From Streptomyces flaveus (GTDB taxonomy: Bacteria; Actinomycetota; Actinomycetes; Streptomycetales; Streptomycetaceae), in the NCBI RefSeq assembly GCF_014647675.1, contig NZ_BMPQ01000007.1, positions 77,249 to 141,248 of the forward strand: a DNA stretch of 64,000 nt. Direction: 5' to 3'. Made by a program: the position numbers and the translations under genes. Under the pieces are notes generated by a model that searched no databases, was not told the origin of the DNA, and saw nothing but the letters and a program-made list of their open reading frames with translations. Of this stretch, positions 17,452 to 26,345 are shown one piece after another. Each line of letters starts with the position of its first letter. Positions within the stretch are counted from its first letter, which is position 1.

Positions 17452-20400
17452 TCAGCAGCAGGAGTGGTGGATGTGTTCCTCCCGGTGCCACCAGAAACGC
17501 TCGCGGACCGGTTGCTGGGGCAGGTCGGGCAGGGCGGCGTTGTGGACGGCTGTCTGACTCCGCTTCGTATTGGCCGTCAGATCCGCGACGGTGTGCGAGA
17601 TGCCGCCGACGACGACCTGGCGTACGGCGGCCGCGGCCGCGATGTCCGTCGTCGGGTCGCCCTCGACCATGACGAGGTCGGCGAGCTTGCCCGGCTCGAC
17701 GGTGCCGAGTTGGTCGGACAGGCCCAGGGTGCGGGCGCCCTGGACGGTGGCGGAGCGCAGCGCCTCGTAGGGGCTGACGCCGTGGCGGACCATGGTCTGC
17801 AGGTTGAGGTGGTAGTAGACGCCGGGCGGGACGAGCGGGCTGTCGGTGCCGACGGCGACGTTGGCGCCTTGTTCGACCAGGTGGCGGACGGTCTCGCCGT
17901 GCCGGGCGACGAAGGCGAGTTCGGCGGTCGGCTCCTCGGCCAGCGCCGCCTCGATGCCCTCGCGCAGCTCCGCGTACTCGGCGGCGGTGAGCAGGGAGGT
18001 CAGCCGGGTGTCGTCCAGAGCCCACTCCGCGTGGCGGTAGAGGGCGGCCCGGACGGCGGACAGGCCGAGACCGGAGAGTCCGAAGGTGGGCGTGAAGGCC
18101 ATGCCGCTCGCGGCCAGCGGGCCGGTGACGTCCTGGTAGCTGTGGCCGAGGTGGGTCTCCTTCTGGCGGCGGCCGTAGCGGCTGGTGCCGCCGATGTGCT
18201 CGACGCCGTCGGCCCCGAGGTCGAGCGGGCCGAACAGGTAGTGGGACGTGGTCCGCAGGCCGATCCGGTGGGCGGCCCGGACGGCCTTGCGCTGGAGGGC
18301 GTAGGGCAGCCGGACGTACGTTTTGACCATGTCGTGGCCGAGGGCGCGGGCCTTGCTGATCTCGCGGCGCAGCTGCTCGTCGTCGGTGACCGGGCGGGCT
18401 GAGGAGTAGTAGATGCGGGAGCCGTCGACCATGTCGCCGGCGGCGAAGACGCGGGGGCCGGTGCGGCGGCCGGCGGTGAGGGCCTCCTTGGCCTCGACGG
18501 CCGCGTAGTGGGCTGTGCCGGGTGAGCGCAGGGCTGTGACGCCGAAGGAGAGCCACAGGCGCATGAGTTCGTTGCGCTCCCAGGGGCCGTGCTCGTGGAC
18601 GGCGACGAAGCCGGGCAGCACCGTCAGGCCGCGGGCGTCGACGACCTTGTCGCCGGGCCGGACGGAGCGGGCTCCGCGCGGGGTGACGGCGGCGATGCGG
18701 TGGCCCTCGAGGACGATGTCGACGTCGCGCCGCAGGCCGGGGCCGGTACCGTCCCAGAGGGCGTCGGCCCGGACGACCGTACGGCCGGTGGGCAGCGCCG
18801 GGCGCCAGATGAGCCGGAGCGGGACGGCGGAGGTCTTGCCGGCGGGCGTGGTGAGGCGCAGGCGGCCGTCGGAGAGGTGGAGCAGGGAGGCGGAGTCGCC
18901 GCTCCAGCTGGGTGCGTCGGCGGTCTCCGCGCTGACCCGGCGGGCGGTGCCGGTGGTGCGGCCCTCGGCGTCGAGGTCGCTGATGTGCAGGGTGCCGTTC
19001 GCGATGTACGCCGTCCTGGTGCCGTCGGGGGAGTGGACGGGGCCCGCGTCGATGCGGTTGGCGAGGGAGCCGCCGGGGAGGGGCTCGCTGTAGTGAGCCT
19101 CGCCGGTGGCGAGGTCAACGGTGAGGATCCGGTTGTGGCCCTCGCGGTAGCGCGGGGTGACGGGGACGAGGACGGCGGCGGACAGGCGTGTGCCGTCGGC
19201 GGTGAAGGTGGGGCGGCCAGGGGCGTTGAGCGGGCCGGCGACCTTGCGGACCGCGCCGGAGGCGAGCCCCAGGGTGCAGAGGGTGGCGCCCTCGGAGACG
19301 AAGGCGACGGTGGTGCCGTCCGGGCTGACGACGGGCGCGGCGGCGGACAGACCGGTGTCGGTGAGGCGGCGCCGGGCGCCGGTGGCGACGTCGTACCGCC
19401 ACAGCGCGATGCCGCCGTCGCGGTCGCTGACGTATACGAGGCTGCGGCCGTCCGGCGCCCAGGCCGGGTCGGTGTTGCGATGCCCGTCGGCGACGACCGC
19501 CTCGGGATCCCGGCCGCGGCGCATGACCCACAGATCGCCGAGGGCACCGAAGGCGACACTCCGGCCGTCCGGGGAGAGGGCGGGCCCGACGACGCCCGTC
19601 GTCTGACGGCCGCCGGTGCCGTCGAAGTCCCGTGCGGCGGCGGGCCGTTCGGTGACCCTGGGCACGGTGACGCGGGCGCTGAACGGGACGTCCTCGACCG
19701 TGCCTTGGATCGTACGGCGGCGAAGGCGGCCGTCGGCGGTGTAGAGGAGTTCGTCCGGACCGGCCCAGCGGGCGGCGAAGGGGAACACGTCCTCGCCGTC
19801 GTCGGACACGGTCTCGCCGTCGACGACGAGCGCGGTGCCGGTGGTGGTGAGGTGGACGTAGGCGAGGCGGCTGCCGTCGGGCGAGAAGGAGGGTCCGGCG
19901 AGGCGGCCCTCCGTGACCTTGGCGAGGGTGGTACGGGTGCCGTCGGCGGTCACCTGGTCGATGGCCTGCGGGGCGTCGGCGGTCCCGGTGGTGAAGGCGA
20001 TCGCCGTGCCGTCCGGCGTCCAGCAGGGCTGGCCCTCCTGGACGGTGCCGGTGGTCCAGGAGGTGGCCTCGCCGCTGTCGACGTCGACGACGTGGACCGC
20101 GTACCGGCCGTCGCTCTCGGCGGCGCAGGCGATCCGGGTGCCGTCGGGAGAGAAGCGCGGCTCGCGGTGGTCGGCGTCACCGGAGGTGAGCTGCCTGCGC
20201 CCGGTGCCGTCGGCGTTCATCAGCCACAGGTGGAACACGCCGCCGGTGTAGACCTGGTAGACGATCCGGCGGCCGTCCGGCGAGAAGTCCGGCTCGCTCG
20301 CCTCCTCCTCGACACTGGTGAGCGGCACGGCGTCACCGCCCTCGGCGGGCAGCGTCCACAACAGGTTCAGCAGGTCCAGGACGACGGTCCGGCCGTCCGG

Positions 20401-20577
20401 GGCGAGCGAGGCGGAGGCGTTGGTCGCCTCCGTGACGGTCACGCTCACGGCACGCGCGCCCGCCACACCGTCCGCGGCCGGGGATGCCCACGCCGGAGTC
20501 CCGTGACCGCCCAACACCCCTGCCCCCGCCGCGAGTCCAGCTCCACGCCTGATGAGCGCACGACGTGTCAGTCCCAT
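17452..20577 (-). CDS. Secreted amidohydrolase fused to a TolB/WD40-like beta-propeller
   Basis: 1041 residues. Seen: a twin-arginine-like signal (TRRALIRRGAGLAAG, then a hydrophobic stretch ending near AWAS), many propeller blades with the repeated FSPDGRRI/WAPDGRS pattern (about residues 50-580), then an amidohydrolase-fold domain. The latter has PGFVAVHEH (metal-binding HxH), GADGVEHIGG and VAVGTDSPLV followed by a dehydrogenase-like KLADLVMVEGDP. Known proteins of this layout hydrolyse cyclic amides or peptide-like substrates outside the cytosol. A GAGAGG lies 9 nt before the ATG. Its operon downstream is empty. Confidence 0.85.
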   Translation of the reverse strand: MGLTRRALIRRGAGLAAGAGVLGGHGTPAWASPAADGVAGARAVSVTVTEATNASASLAPDGRTVVLDLLNLLWTLPAEGGDAVPLTSVEEEASEPDFSPDGRRIVYQVYTGGVFHLWLMNADGTGRRQLTSGDADHREPRFSPDGTRIACAAESDGRYAVHVVDVDSGEATSWTTGTVQEGQPCWTPDGTAIAFTTGTADAPQAIDQVTADGTRTTLAKVTEGRLAGPSFSPDGSRLAYVHLTTTGTALVVDGETVSDDGEDVFPFAARWAGPDELLYTADGRLRRRTIQGTVEDVPFSARVTVPRVTERPAAARDFDGTGGRQTTGVVGPALSPDGRSVAFGALGDLWVMRRGRDPEAVVADGHRNTDPAWAPDGRSLVYVSDRDGGIALWRYDVATGARRRLTDTGLSAAAPVVSPDGTTVAFVSEGATLCTLGLASGAVRKVAGPLNAPGRPTFTADGTRLSAAVLVPVTPRYREGHNRILTVDLATGEAHYSEPLPGGSLANRIDAGPVHSPDGTRTAYIANGTLHISDLDAEGRTTGTARRVSAETADAPSWSGDSASLLHLSDGRLRLTTPAGKTSAVPLRLIWRPALPTGRTVVRADALWDGTGPGLRRDVDIVLEGHRIAAVTPRGARSVRPGDKVVDARGLTVLPGFVAVHEHGPWERNELMRLWLSFGVTALRSPGTAHYAAVEAKEALTAGRRTGPRVFAAGDMVDGSRIYYSSARPVTDDEQLRREISKARALGHDMVKTYVRLPYALQRKAVRAAHRIGLRTTSHYLFGPLDLGADGVEHIGGTSRYGRRQKETHLGHSYQDVTGPLAASGMAFTPTFGLSGLGLSAVRAALYRHAEWALDDTRLTSLLTAAEYAELREGIEAALAEEPTAELAFVARHGETVRHLVEQGANVAVGTDSPLVPPGVYYHLNLQTMVRHGVSPYEALRSATVQGARTLGLSDQLGTVEPGKLADLVMVEGDPTTDIAAAAAVRQVVVGGISHTVADLTANTKRSQTAVHNAALPDLPQQPVRERFWWHREEHIHHSCC

Positions 20578-20764
20578 TGGTCCACACCTCTCCGCAGGTT
20601 TGGATGCACCCTACAGATAAGGGCAGGCTCATGGAACAGCCCATTCCGCTCTGTTCGCGACACGCAAACTCCCGTTTACGCAAGGGAGTTGACGCCTGCG
20701 GCCGGCAACGCGAAGCACCGCGTCGGCTACCCTCGCGGGGCACGAACGGCGCCCCCTGGACAGG

Positions 20765-20799
20765 GCAGCGTTGCCTGATGCGGCATCAGGCAACGCTGC
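20765..20799 (-). terminator. Strong hairpin after the TauE/SafE gene
   Basis: 16-bp perfect arms (20765-20780 and 20784-20799) around CGG, the longest perfect stem in the window. It lies about 75 nt past the minus-strand stop of the exporter gene and before the amidohydrolase gene. No U-tract. Confidence 0.7.
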
Positions 20800-20874
20800 G
20801 CGCGCTGGTCCGGCGGCTCCTGGGGCGGGCCTTCGCCGTGTGCCGGCCGCGGTGTGTCAGTGCAGCAGGAGCTG

Positions 20875-21642
20875 TCAGCGCAGCAGGAGCTGCACGATCG
20901 CGATGACGCCGACGGCGACGATGACGGCGCGGAGCGCGGTGGGCGGGAGGCGGCGGCCGACCTTGGCGCCGATCTGCCCGCCGAGGGCGGAGCCGACGGC
21001 GATCAGCAGGACCGCCGTCCAGTCGAACTCGGCGACGAAGAGGAAGAAGCAGGCGGCGACGCCGTTGACGACGGCTCCGAGGATGTTCTTGACCGCGTTG
21101 ACGCGTTGCAGGTCCTCGTCGAGGAACAGGCCCATCAGGGAGAGGTACAGGACCCCTTGGGCGGCGCCGAAGTAGCCGCCGTACCCGCTCGCGAGAAGCA
21201 GTCCGGCCAAGAGGACGGGGCCGCCGTGCTGGCGGGAGGTGGTGCCGTTGTTCGCGCGGCGGCGCTGTACGGCTTTGGCGAGGCGTGGCTGGAGCAGTAC
21301 GAGGACGAGCGCGAGGGCGATCAGTACCGGGACGATCGTGTCGAAGGCCTCGGAGGGCAGGGCGAGCAGCAGGATGGCGCCGCCGAGTCCGCCGATGAGA
21401 GCGGTGAGGCCGAGGACGAGTGCGCGGCGGCCCTGTCCGCGGAGTTCGGCGCGGTAGCCGATGGCTCCGCTGATGGAGCCGGGGACGAGGCCGAGGGCGT
21501 TGGAGACGTTGGCGGTGATCGGCGGCAGCCCGGTGGCAAGCAGTACCGGGAAGGTGATCAGGGTGCCGGAACCGACGATGGTGTTGATGGTGCCCGCTCC
21601 GATGCCGGCTGCGAGGACGGCCAGTGCTTCCCAGATGGACAA
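20875..21642 (-). CDS. TauE/SafE-family membrane exporter
   Basis: 255 residues, about eight hydrophobic helices in two homologous halves. Seen: AGTINTIVGSGTLITFPVLL near residues 16-36 and GYGGYFGAAQGVLYLSLMG in the second half. Members export or import sulfite, sulfoacetate or other organic anions. The start is taken as the TTG at 21640-21642 (MSIWEALAVL) because AAGGAG lies 6 nt upstream, whereas it directly abuts the in-frame ATG at 21646-21648 and could not serve that codon. It is divergent from the MFS gene; one operator of the island (21766-21779) lies between, so it may belong to the regulon. Confidence 0.85.
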   Translation of the reverse strand: MSIWEALAVLAAGIGAGTINTIVGSGTLITFPVLLATGLPPITANVSNALGLVPGSISGAIGYRAELRGQGRRALVLGLTALIGGLGGAILLLALPSEAFDTIVPVLIALALVLVLLQPRLAKAVQRRRANNGTTSRQHGGPVLLAGLLLASGYGGYFGAAQGVLYLSLMGLFLDEDLQRVNAVKNILGAVVNGVAACFFLFVAEFDWTAVLLIAVGSALGGQIGAKVGRRLPPTALRAVIVAVGVIAIVQLLLR

Positions 21643-21655
21643 CGCCATCTCCTTA

Positions 21656-21717
21656 CATGATCAGTGTGTCGCCTCCCCGCCGCGCGGCAGGCGGTCGAGG
21701 GGCTCGCACTGATCATG
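21656..21717. repeat. Inverted pair of 11-bp elements in the tauE leader
   Basis: CATGATCAGTG (21656-21666) and its exact complement CACTGATCATG (21707-21717) are separated by 40 nt of GC-rich sequence. Each contains the self-complementary TGATCA. They could be a paired operator or the base of a leader stem-loop for the minus-strand transporter gene. Confidence 0.6.
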
Positions 21718-21765
21718 CACGATCAAGCGCATGGCCCAGCGTGTGCGCTCAGCATGTGGTCACGA

Positions 21766-21779
21766 AACTGAATCCGATT
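21766..21779. promoter_or_regulatory. Operator copy i (AACTGAATCCGATT)
   Basis: Matches the 14-bp island motif in 11 of 14 positions and itself contains the palindrome TGAAT-CCG-ATTCA. It lies between the divergent TauE/SafE and MFS genes, 61 bp before copy a. Confidence 0.5.
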
Positions 21780-21820
21780 CAAATCACAGGCAATTCTGTA
21801 GTAATCCTATGCACTAGGGC

Positions 21821-21849
21821 TAGCTGTACTGAGTTCAGTTCTGTAGCGT
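21821..21849 (+). promoter_or_regulatory. Promoter of the MFS gene with operator copy a in the spacer
   Basis: TAGCTG (21821-21826) and TAGCGT (21844-21849) are 17 nt apart. The spacer holds TACTGAGTTCAGTT (21827-21840), a near-perfect dyad. The geometry is the same as that of the ABC importer promoter at 31348-31376. Confidence 0.6.
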
Positions 21850-21900
21850 CCCCGGCGTCGGCAGGGTACGGGACCGTGCCGTGGGAAGGAGAGCCGGAGG

Positions 21901-23202
21901 ATGCGTGCCACTCAGCAGCCCGCCACATCAGGGGCGGAGTCAGCGTCGTACGATCCGCGTACGGTGCGCCGCGCGATGCTCGCCGGGAGCCTGGGCACCC
22001 TGATCGAGTACTACGACTTCAGCGTCTATGGCTATCTCGCCGTAGTGATCGCTCCGCAGTTCTTCCCGAGCGACGATCCGGCGGCCTCGCTCCTGGCGGC
22101 GCTCGCGGTGTTCGCCACCGGCCTCGTGGTGCGGCCGGTCGGTGGCGTGTTCTTCGGGTGGCTGGGCGACCGATGGGGGCGTCGCAAGGCGCTGGTGTCC
22201 TCGGTGGTGTGCATGGGAGTGGCCAGCAGTATCACGGGACTGCTGCCGACCTACAGTCAGATCGGTGTGGCCGCCGCTGTGCTGCTCCTCCTCACCCGGC
22301 TGGTGCAGGGCATCTCCACGGGCGGGGAGTCGGTCGGCGCCTACACCTACATCTACGAGTCGGCGCCGCCCCGGCGCAGGGCCTTCCTCGGTGCCGTCAC
22401 GCCCATCGGGTCCAACCTCGGGTTCATGTTCGCGGCTGCCACGGCCGGGGTGATCTCCGCGCTCGCCACCAAGGAGCAGATGGCCGACTGGGGCTGGCGG
22501 TTGCCCTTCCTGATGGCCGTGCCGCTCACGCTGTTCTGCCTGTGGGCCCGGCTGCGGATCGAGGACACCCCGGAGTTCGAAGAGGCCGCACGGCGCGCCG
22601 ACATCCCCTCGGCTCCGATCCGGGAGGTCCTGGCCACCCACCGCGCGGCGCTGCTGCAGTCCATCGGCCTGTCCATGGCGCAGGGCGGCGCCATCTTCCT
22701 CGGCCTGACGTACATCGGCATCCATCTCTCGAACAACCTGGGGTACGACTCCACGCAGGTGCTCTGGCTGAGTGCGGGCGTCGTCCTCGTCACCGTGCTG
22801 CTCATGGTGCCGGCCGGCTGGCTCGCCACCCGGTTCGGCTCCCGCCGCATCCTGCTGTGCGGGTTGCTGGGATTCCTGGTGACCGCCTACCCCGCGATGA
22901 TGCTCATGGGCCGGCACAACCTGGTCCTGGCCGGCCTGGCCTACACGCTTTTCATGCTGAGCAGCGCGTTCGTGCAGGTTCCGGCGGCCAGCCTGTGGCC
23001 GCATCTGTTCGAACGCCGGGTCCGCTACACCGGGATGGCGATCGGGTACAACATCGGCACCGTCCTCGCGGGCGGTACGGCTCCGTACATCGCGACCTTC
23101 CTGGTCCAGCGGACCGGGAACCTGCTCTCTCCGGCGTTCTTCGTCATGCTGGTCTGCCTGATCGGAATCGGTGCCCTGCTCACCGTCCGCAAGGATGTGT
23201 AG
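21901..23202 (+). CDS. MFS transporter, metabolite:H+ symporter type
   Basis: 433 residues, 12 membrane helices. Seen: SLGTLIEYYDFSVYGYLAVV near residues 30-48, GWLGDRWGRRKALVSS (loop 2-3 motif) and RLVQGISTGGESVGAYTYIYESAP. This is the MHS subfamily, whose members import organic acids such as shikimate, proline betaine or ketoglutarate. GGAGG directly precedes the ATG and AAGGAG lies 10 nt upstream. It is the left-most gene of the operator-bearing island and is a likely importer for its substrate or an intermediate. It converges with the SDR gene at 23263. Confidence 0.85.
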   Translation: MRATQQPATSGAESASYDPRTVRRAMLAGSLGTLIEYYDFSVYGYLAVVIAPQFFPSDDPAASLLAALAVFATGLVVRPVGGVFFGWLGDRWGRRKALVSSVVCMGVASSITGLLPTYSQIGVAAAVLLLLTRLVQGISTGGESVGAYTYIYESAPPRRRAFLGAVTPIGSNLGFMFAAATAGVISALATKEQMADWGWRLPFLMAVPLTLFCLWARLRIEDTPEFEEAARRADIPSAPIREVLATHRAALLQSIGLSMAQGGAIFLGLTYIGIHLSNNLGYDSTQVLWLSAGVVLVTVLLMVPAGWLATRFGSRRILLCGLLGFLVTAYPAMMLMGRHNLVLAGLAYTLFMLSSAFVQVPAASLWPHLFERRVRYTGMAIGYNIGTVLAGGTAPYIATFLVQRTGNLLSPAFFVMLVCLIGIGALLTVRKDV

Positions 23203-23262
23203 GCGCGTCGGGCGCGACCGCCGCTGGGCGGCTGCCTCGGCTCACTGCGTAGCTTCAGCGGT

Positions 23263-24018
23263 TCAGCGTGCGGTCCAGCCTCCGTCGACGTAGAGCTCCG
23301 AGCCGGTCATGAAGCCCGCGTCGTCCGAGGCGAGGAACGCCACGGCGCCCGCCACCTCCTCGGTCGTGCCCAGCCGCCCGAGCGGGGTGCCCTCGATCAT
23401 CGCGGTGAGGCGTGGCGTGCCCTGCCACAGTTCCCGCGACAGGGGCGTCTCGATGAAACCCGGATGCAGCGAGTTGACCCGTACGCCGCGCCCGCCCCAG
23501 TGCAGTCCGGCGTTCTTGGTCATCAGCCGTACGGCGCCCTTGGCGGCGTGGTACGAGAACTGGGCGCCGAAGCCGCCGACGGTACCGAAGATCGAGGCGA
23601 TGTTGACGATGGAGCCGCCGCCGGAGTGCTCGATGGCAGGACCGCCGTGCTTCATGCCGAGCCACACCCCGGTCTGCGTCACCCCGATCACCCGGTCCCA
23701 GGTCTCCCGGGTCTCGGTCTCCACCGTGCCCATCGCGGCGATCCCCGCATTGTTGACCAGCACCGACAGGCTTCCCAGACGGTCGGTCACCTGGGCGACG
23801 ACCGTCTCCCAGGCCGTCTCGTCGGTGACGTCCAGGCGCAAACCCAGGGCGCCGCCCGGCAGTTCCCCGGCGAGCTTCTCGCACTGGTCCACGTCGAGGT
23901 CGGTGACCACGACGGTCGCGCCCTCGGCCGCCAGCCGTCGCGCGATCGCCTCGCCGATGCCTCCGGTGGCACCGGTCACCAGCGCCACCTTTCCCGAGAG
24001 CCGGTCTTCCCTCACCAC
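23263..24018 (-). CDS. Short-chain dehydrogenase/reductase
   Basis: 251 residues, classical SDR. Seen: TGATGGIG coenzyme loop near 15-22, DLDVDQ (Asp after beta2, favouring NAD+), NNAG near 88, and the catalytic YHAAK near 156. It ends in VDGGWTAR. Likely oxidises or reduces a hydroxyl/keto group of a CoA ester. GTG start with GAAGGAG 8 nt upstream; a second GTG follows at once. It is the last gene of the seven-gene minus-strand operon that starts with the ABC importer. Confidence 0.85.
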   Translation of the reverse strand: MVREDRLSGKVALVTGATGGIGEAIARRLAAEGATVVVTDLDVDQCEKLAGELPGGALGLRLDVTDETAWETVVAQVTDRLGSLSVLVNNAGIAAMGTVETETRETWDRVIGVTQTGVWLGMKHGGPAIEHSGGGSIVNIASIFGTVGGFGAQFSYHAAKGAVRLMTKNAGLHWGGRGVRVNSLHPGFIETPLSRELWQGTPRLTAMIEGTPLGRLGTTEEVAGAVAFLASDDAGFMTGSELYVDGGWTAR

Positions 24019-24049
24019 TGCTCACACTCCTTCTCAGGTATGTGGCACA

Positions 24050-25108
24050 TCAGTTGCACGGAACATCGATCGACAGACCGGAGCGCAGCAGCGCGGGAAC
24101 CGCAGAGCCGACCCGGTCGAAGCCCGGGCCGACGGTCTGTCCGGCGAGATGGCGGGCGTGGATGCCCTCCGCGATGACCGCAAGCTTGAAGTACCCGAGG
24201 GCCCGGTGGAAGGGCAGCGCCGACACATCGCGGCCGGATCGCGCCGCGTACCGTTCCGCCAGCTCGGGTGCGGAGGGGAAGCCTGGGTTGGCCGCCGGGA
24301 CATGCCCGCCGCCGAGGACCGGCTCGCACGCCGGGTCCCAGTAGACGAGGAGCAGGCCGAGATCGGCGAGCGGATCACCCAGGGCCGCCATCTCCCAGTC
24401 GACGATCGCGGCGATCCGCCCCGGGTCGTCGGCGCTCAGGATGACGTTGTCCAGTCGGTAGTCCCCGTGCAGGACCGCCGACGCGGTGCTGTCACCATCG
24501 TCCCGCACCACGGGCAGTCCGCGTTCCAACTTCCTGTGTAGCGCGTCCAGTTCGGGTAGTTCACGGGTGGCGACCCGGTCCCACTGGCCGCGCCACCGCC
24601 GCACCTGCCGCTCCACATACCCGGCCGGGCGCCCGAATCCGCCCAGCCCGACCTCGTACGGATCGACCGCGTGCAGCGCGGCCAGTTGATCGACCAGCGC
24701 CTCGGAGCACCGCCTCGCATCGTCGGCGGACAGCTCGGCCGCCCGTTCGACGTCCCGCAGCACTTCGCCGTCGACGAAGGAGACGACGGTGAACGGCGCG
24801 CCGATCACCGACTCGTCGGCGCAGGAGAGCACGGTCCGCGGCACCGGGACCTCGGTGGCGGCGAGCGCGGCCATGACGCGGTACTCGCGGTCCATGTCGT
24901 GCGCGGTCGGGGTCAGCGTGCCCAGCGGCGGCCTGCGCAGCACCCAGCGGTGTGTGCCGTCGGTCACGAGGTACGTGAGATTGGAGCGCCCACCGAGCAG
25001 CAGGCGGACGTCCAGGGGGCCGGCGCACTGCGGTACCTCGCGCTCCAAGAAGCGCTGCAGCGCGGGCAGGTCCACCCCGGCCACGGTGGCGTCGTCGGTC
25101 GCCGTCAC
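24050..25108 (-). CDS. APH-type phosphotransferase, ACAD10/11 N-domain and LvaA class
   Basis: 352 residues with an aminoglycoside-phosphotransferase fold. Seen: RSNLTYLV near 41, the catalytic loop LHGDYRLDN near 214-222, and the metal-binding IVDWEMAALGDPLADLG near 235-251. Known relatives, LvaA of Pseudomonas and the kinase half of ACAD10/11, phosphorylate the 4-hydroxyl of a hydroxyacyl-CoA so that a partner acyl-CoA dehydrogenase-like protein can eliminate phosphate. Its start overlaps the stop of the acyl-CoA dehydrogenase gene by 4 nt, which supports such a pairing. Substrate is inferred only. Confidence 0.82.
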   Translation of the reverse strand: MTATDDATVAGVDLPALQRFLEREVPQCAGPLDVRLLLGGRSNLTYLVTDGTHRWVLRRPPLGTLTPTAHDMDREYRVMAALAATEVPVPRTVLSCADESVIGAPFTVVSFVDGEVLRDVERAAELSADDARRCSEALVDQLAALHAVDPYEVGLGGFGRPAGYVERQVRRWRGQWDRVATRELPELDALHRKLERGLPVVRDDGDSTASAVLHGDYRLDNVILSADDPGRIAAIVDWEMAALGDPLADLGLLLVYWDPACEPVLGGGHVPAANPGFPSAPELAERYAARSGRDVSALPFHRALGYFKLAVIAEGIHARHLAGQTVGPGFDRVGSAVPALLRSGLSIDVPCN

Positions 25109-26307
25109 CGAACACCCCCTCGCTCCCGTGCGGCCCGGACCGCGCGCTTGGCGATGGCCCAGCGGTGGGTCTCCGACGGCCCGTCATAGACGCGGAACGG
25201 CCGGACCTCCCGGTAGAGGGAGGCCAGCGGCGCGTCCTCCGAGATGCCGAGCGCCCCGCAGATCTGGACCGCGCGGTCCACGACCCGGCCCACGGCCTCG
25301 GACACGAAGGTCTTCGCGATGGAGGTGTGCTGGGCGCCGGACCTGCCCTGGTCGAGTTCCCAGCAGGCACGCCAGAGCACCGCCCGGCTCGTCTCGATGT
25401 CGATCTCCGAGTCGGCCAACTGCTGCTGCACCATGCCGAGTTCGGCCAGCGGACCGCCGAAGGCCGTACGCGCGACGGCCCGGTCCAGGGCGATGTCCTG
25501 CGCCCGGCGGGCCACCCCGAGCCACCGCATGCAGTGCGTCAGCCGGGCGGGCCCGAGACGCACCTGTGCGTACTCGAATCCCTTGTCGGCCTCGCCGAGC
25601 ACCGCGTCGTCGGTCACCTCGCAGTCGTCGAAGGCGAGTTCGCTGTGACCGGCGAACAGGCCCCGGTCCAGCGTGCCGATGTTCCTGACCATTTTCATGC
25701 CCGGGTTGTCGGCGCCGACCAGAAACATCGTCGCCCCGCCCGGATCACCGGGCTCACCGCTGGTGCGCGCCATACAGATGGCGAACGCCGCCCCGTCCGC
25801 CCCGCTGATGAACCACTTGCGGCCGTTGATCCGCCATCCGCCCGGGATGCGGACCGCCGTGGTGGCCAGCGCCCGCGGGTCGGAGCCGGCGCCGGGGGAG
25901 GGCTCGGTCATCGCGAAGCACGACCGCGTCTCCCCGGCCGCCAGGGGAGCGAGAAAGCGAGCTTTCTGTTCCTCGGTCGCGACCGCTTCGAGCAGATGCA
26001 TGTTGCCCTCGTCGGGCGCCGCGCAGTTGAGGGCCAGAGGACCCAGCAGCGAGTATCCGGCGGCCTCGAAGACGACCGCCTGACCGCGCAGATCCAGACC
26101 GAGCCCTCCCCACCGCTGCGGGACATGGGGAGCGAACACCCCCGCCGCGCGGGCCGCCTTCTGTAGGCCGCGCCGCAGGGGTTCGGGGCCCGCGTGTACG
26201 TCCCCGTGGCAGTCCTCCTCCGCAGGCAGAACGGTGTCCCGGACGAAGTCGGCGGTCCGCCGCGCGATTTCGGAGACGTCCCGGTCGATGTCGAACTCGA
26301 TGGCCAT
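25105..26307 (-). CDS. Acyl-CoA dehydrogenase family protein paired with the kinase
   Basis: 400 residues, complete acyl-CoA dehydrogenase fold. Seen: CFAMTEPSPGAGSDP near 133, the FAD/substrate motif WFISGADGA, RTAFGGPLAELGMVQQQLAD, and DGPSETHRWAIAKR near the C-terminus with the expected catalytic-region Glu. It resembles the ACAD11/LvaC branch, which works with a kinase. The ATG at 26305-26307 (MAIEFDIDRD) is chosen because GAGAGG lies just upstream; the longer frame overlaps the SDR gene. It is coupled to the kinase gene downstream. Confidence 0.85.
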   Translation of the reverse strand: MAIEFDIDRDVSEIARRTADFVRDTVLPAEEDCHGDVHAGPEPLRRGLQKAARAAGVFAPHVPQRWGGLGLDLRGQAVVFEAAGYSLLGPLALNCAAPDEGNMHLLEAVATEEQKARFLAPLAAGETRSCFAMTEPSPGAGSDPRALATTAVRIPGGWRINGRKWFISGADGAAFAICMARTSGEPGDPGGATMFLVGADNPGMKMVRNIGTLDRGLFAGHSELAFDDCEVTDDAVLGEADKGFEYAQVRLGPARLTHCMRWLGVARRAQDIALDRAVARTAFGGPLAELGMVQQQLADSEIDIETSRAVLWRACWELDQGRSGAQHTSIAKTFVSEAVGRVVDRAVQICGALGISEDAPLASLYREVRPFRVYDGPSETHRWAIAKRAVRAARERGGVR

Positions 26308-26345
26308 ACGGCCCCTCTCGATCCTGTACTTGGTGGTGTACGAGG

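Noticed and set aside
20855..20892. Direct repeat GCAGCAGGAGCTG
   Set aside because: Part of it is the end of the TauE/SafE coding region; two copies only, no likely function.
23218..23231. CCGCC-GCTG-GGCGG hairpin between the convergent MFS and SDR genes
   Set aside because: Only 5 bp of stem, too weak to call a terminator.
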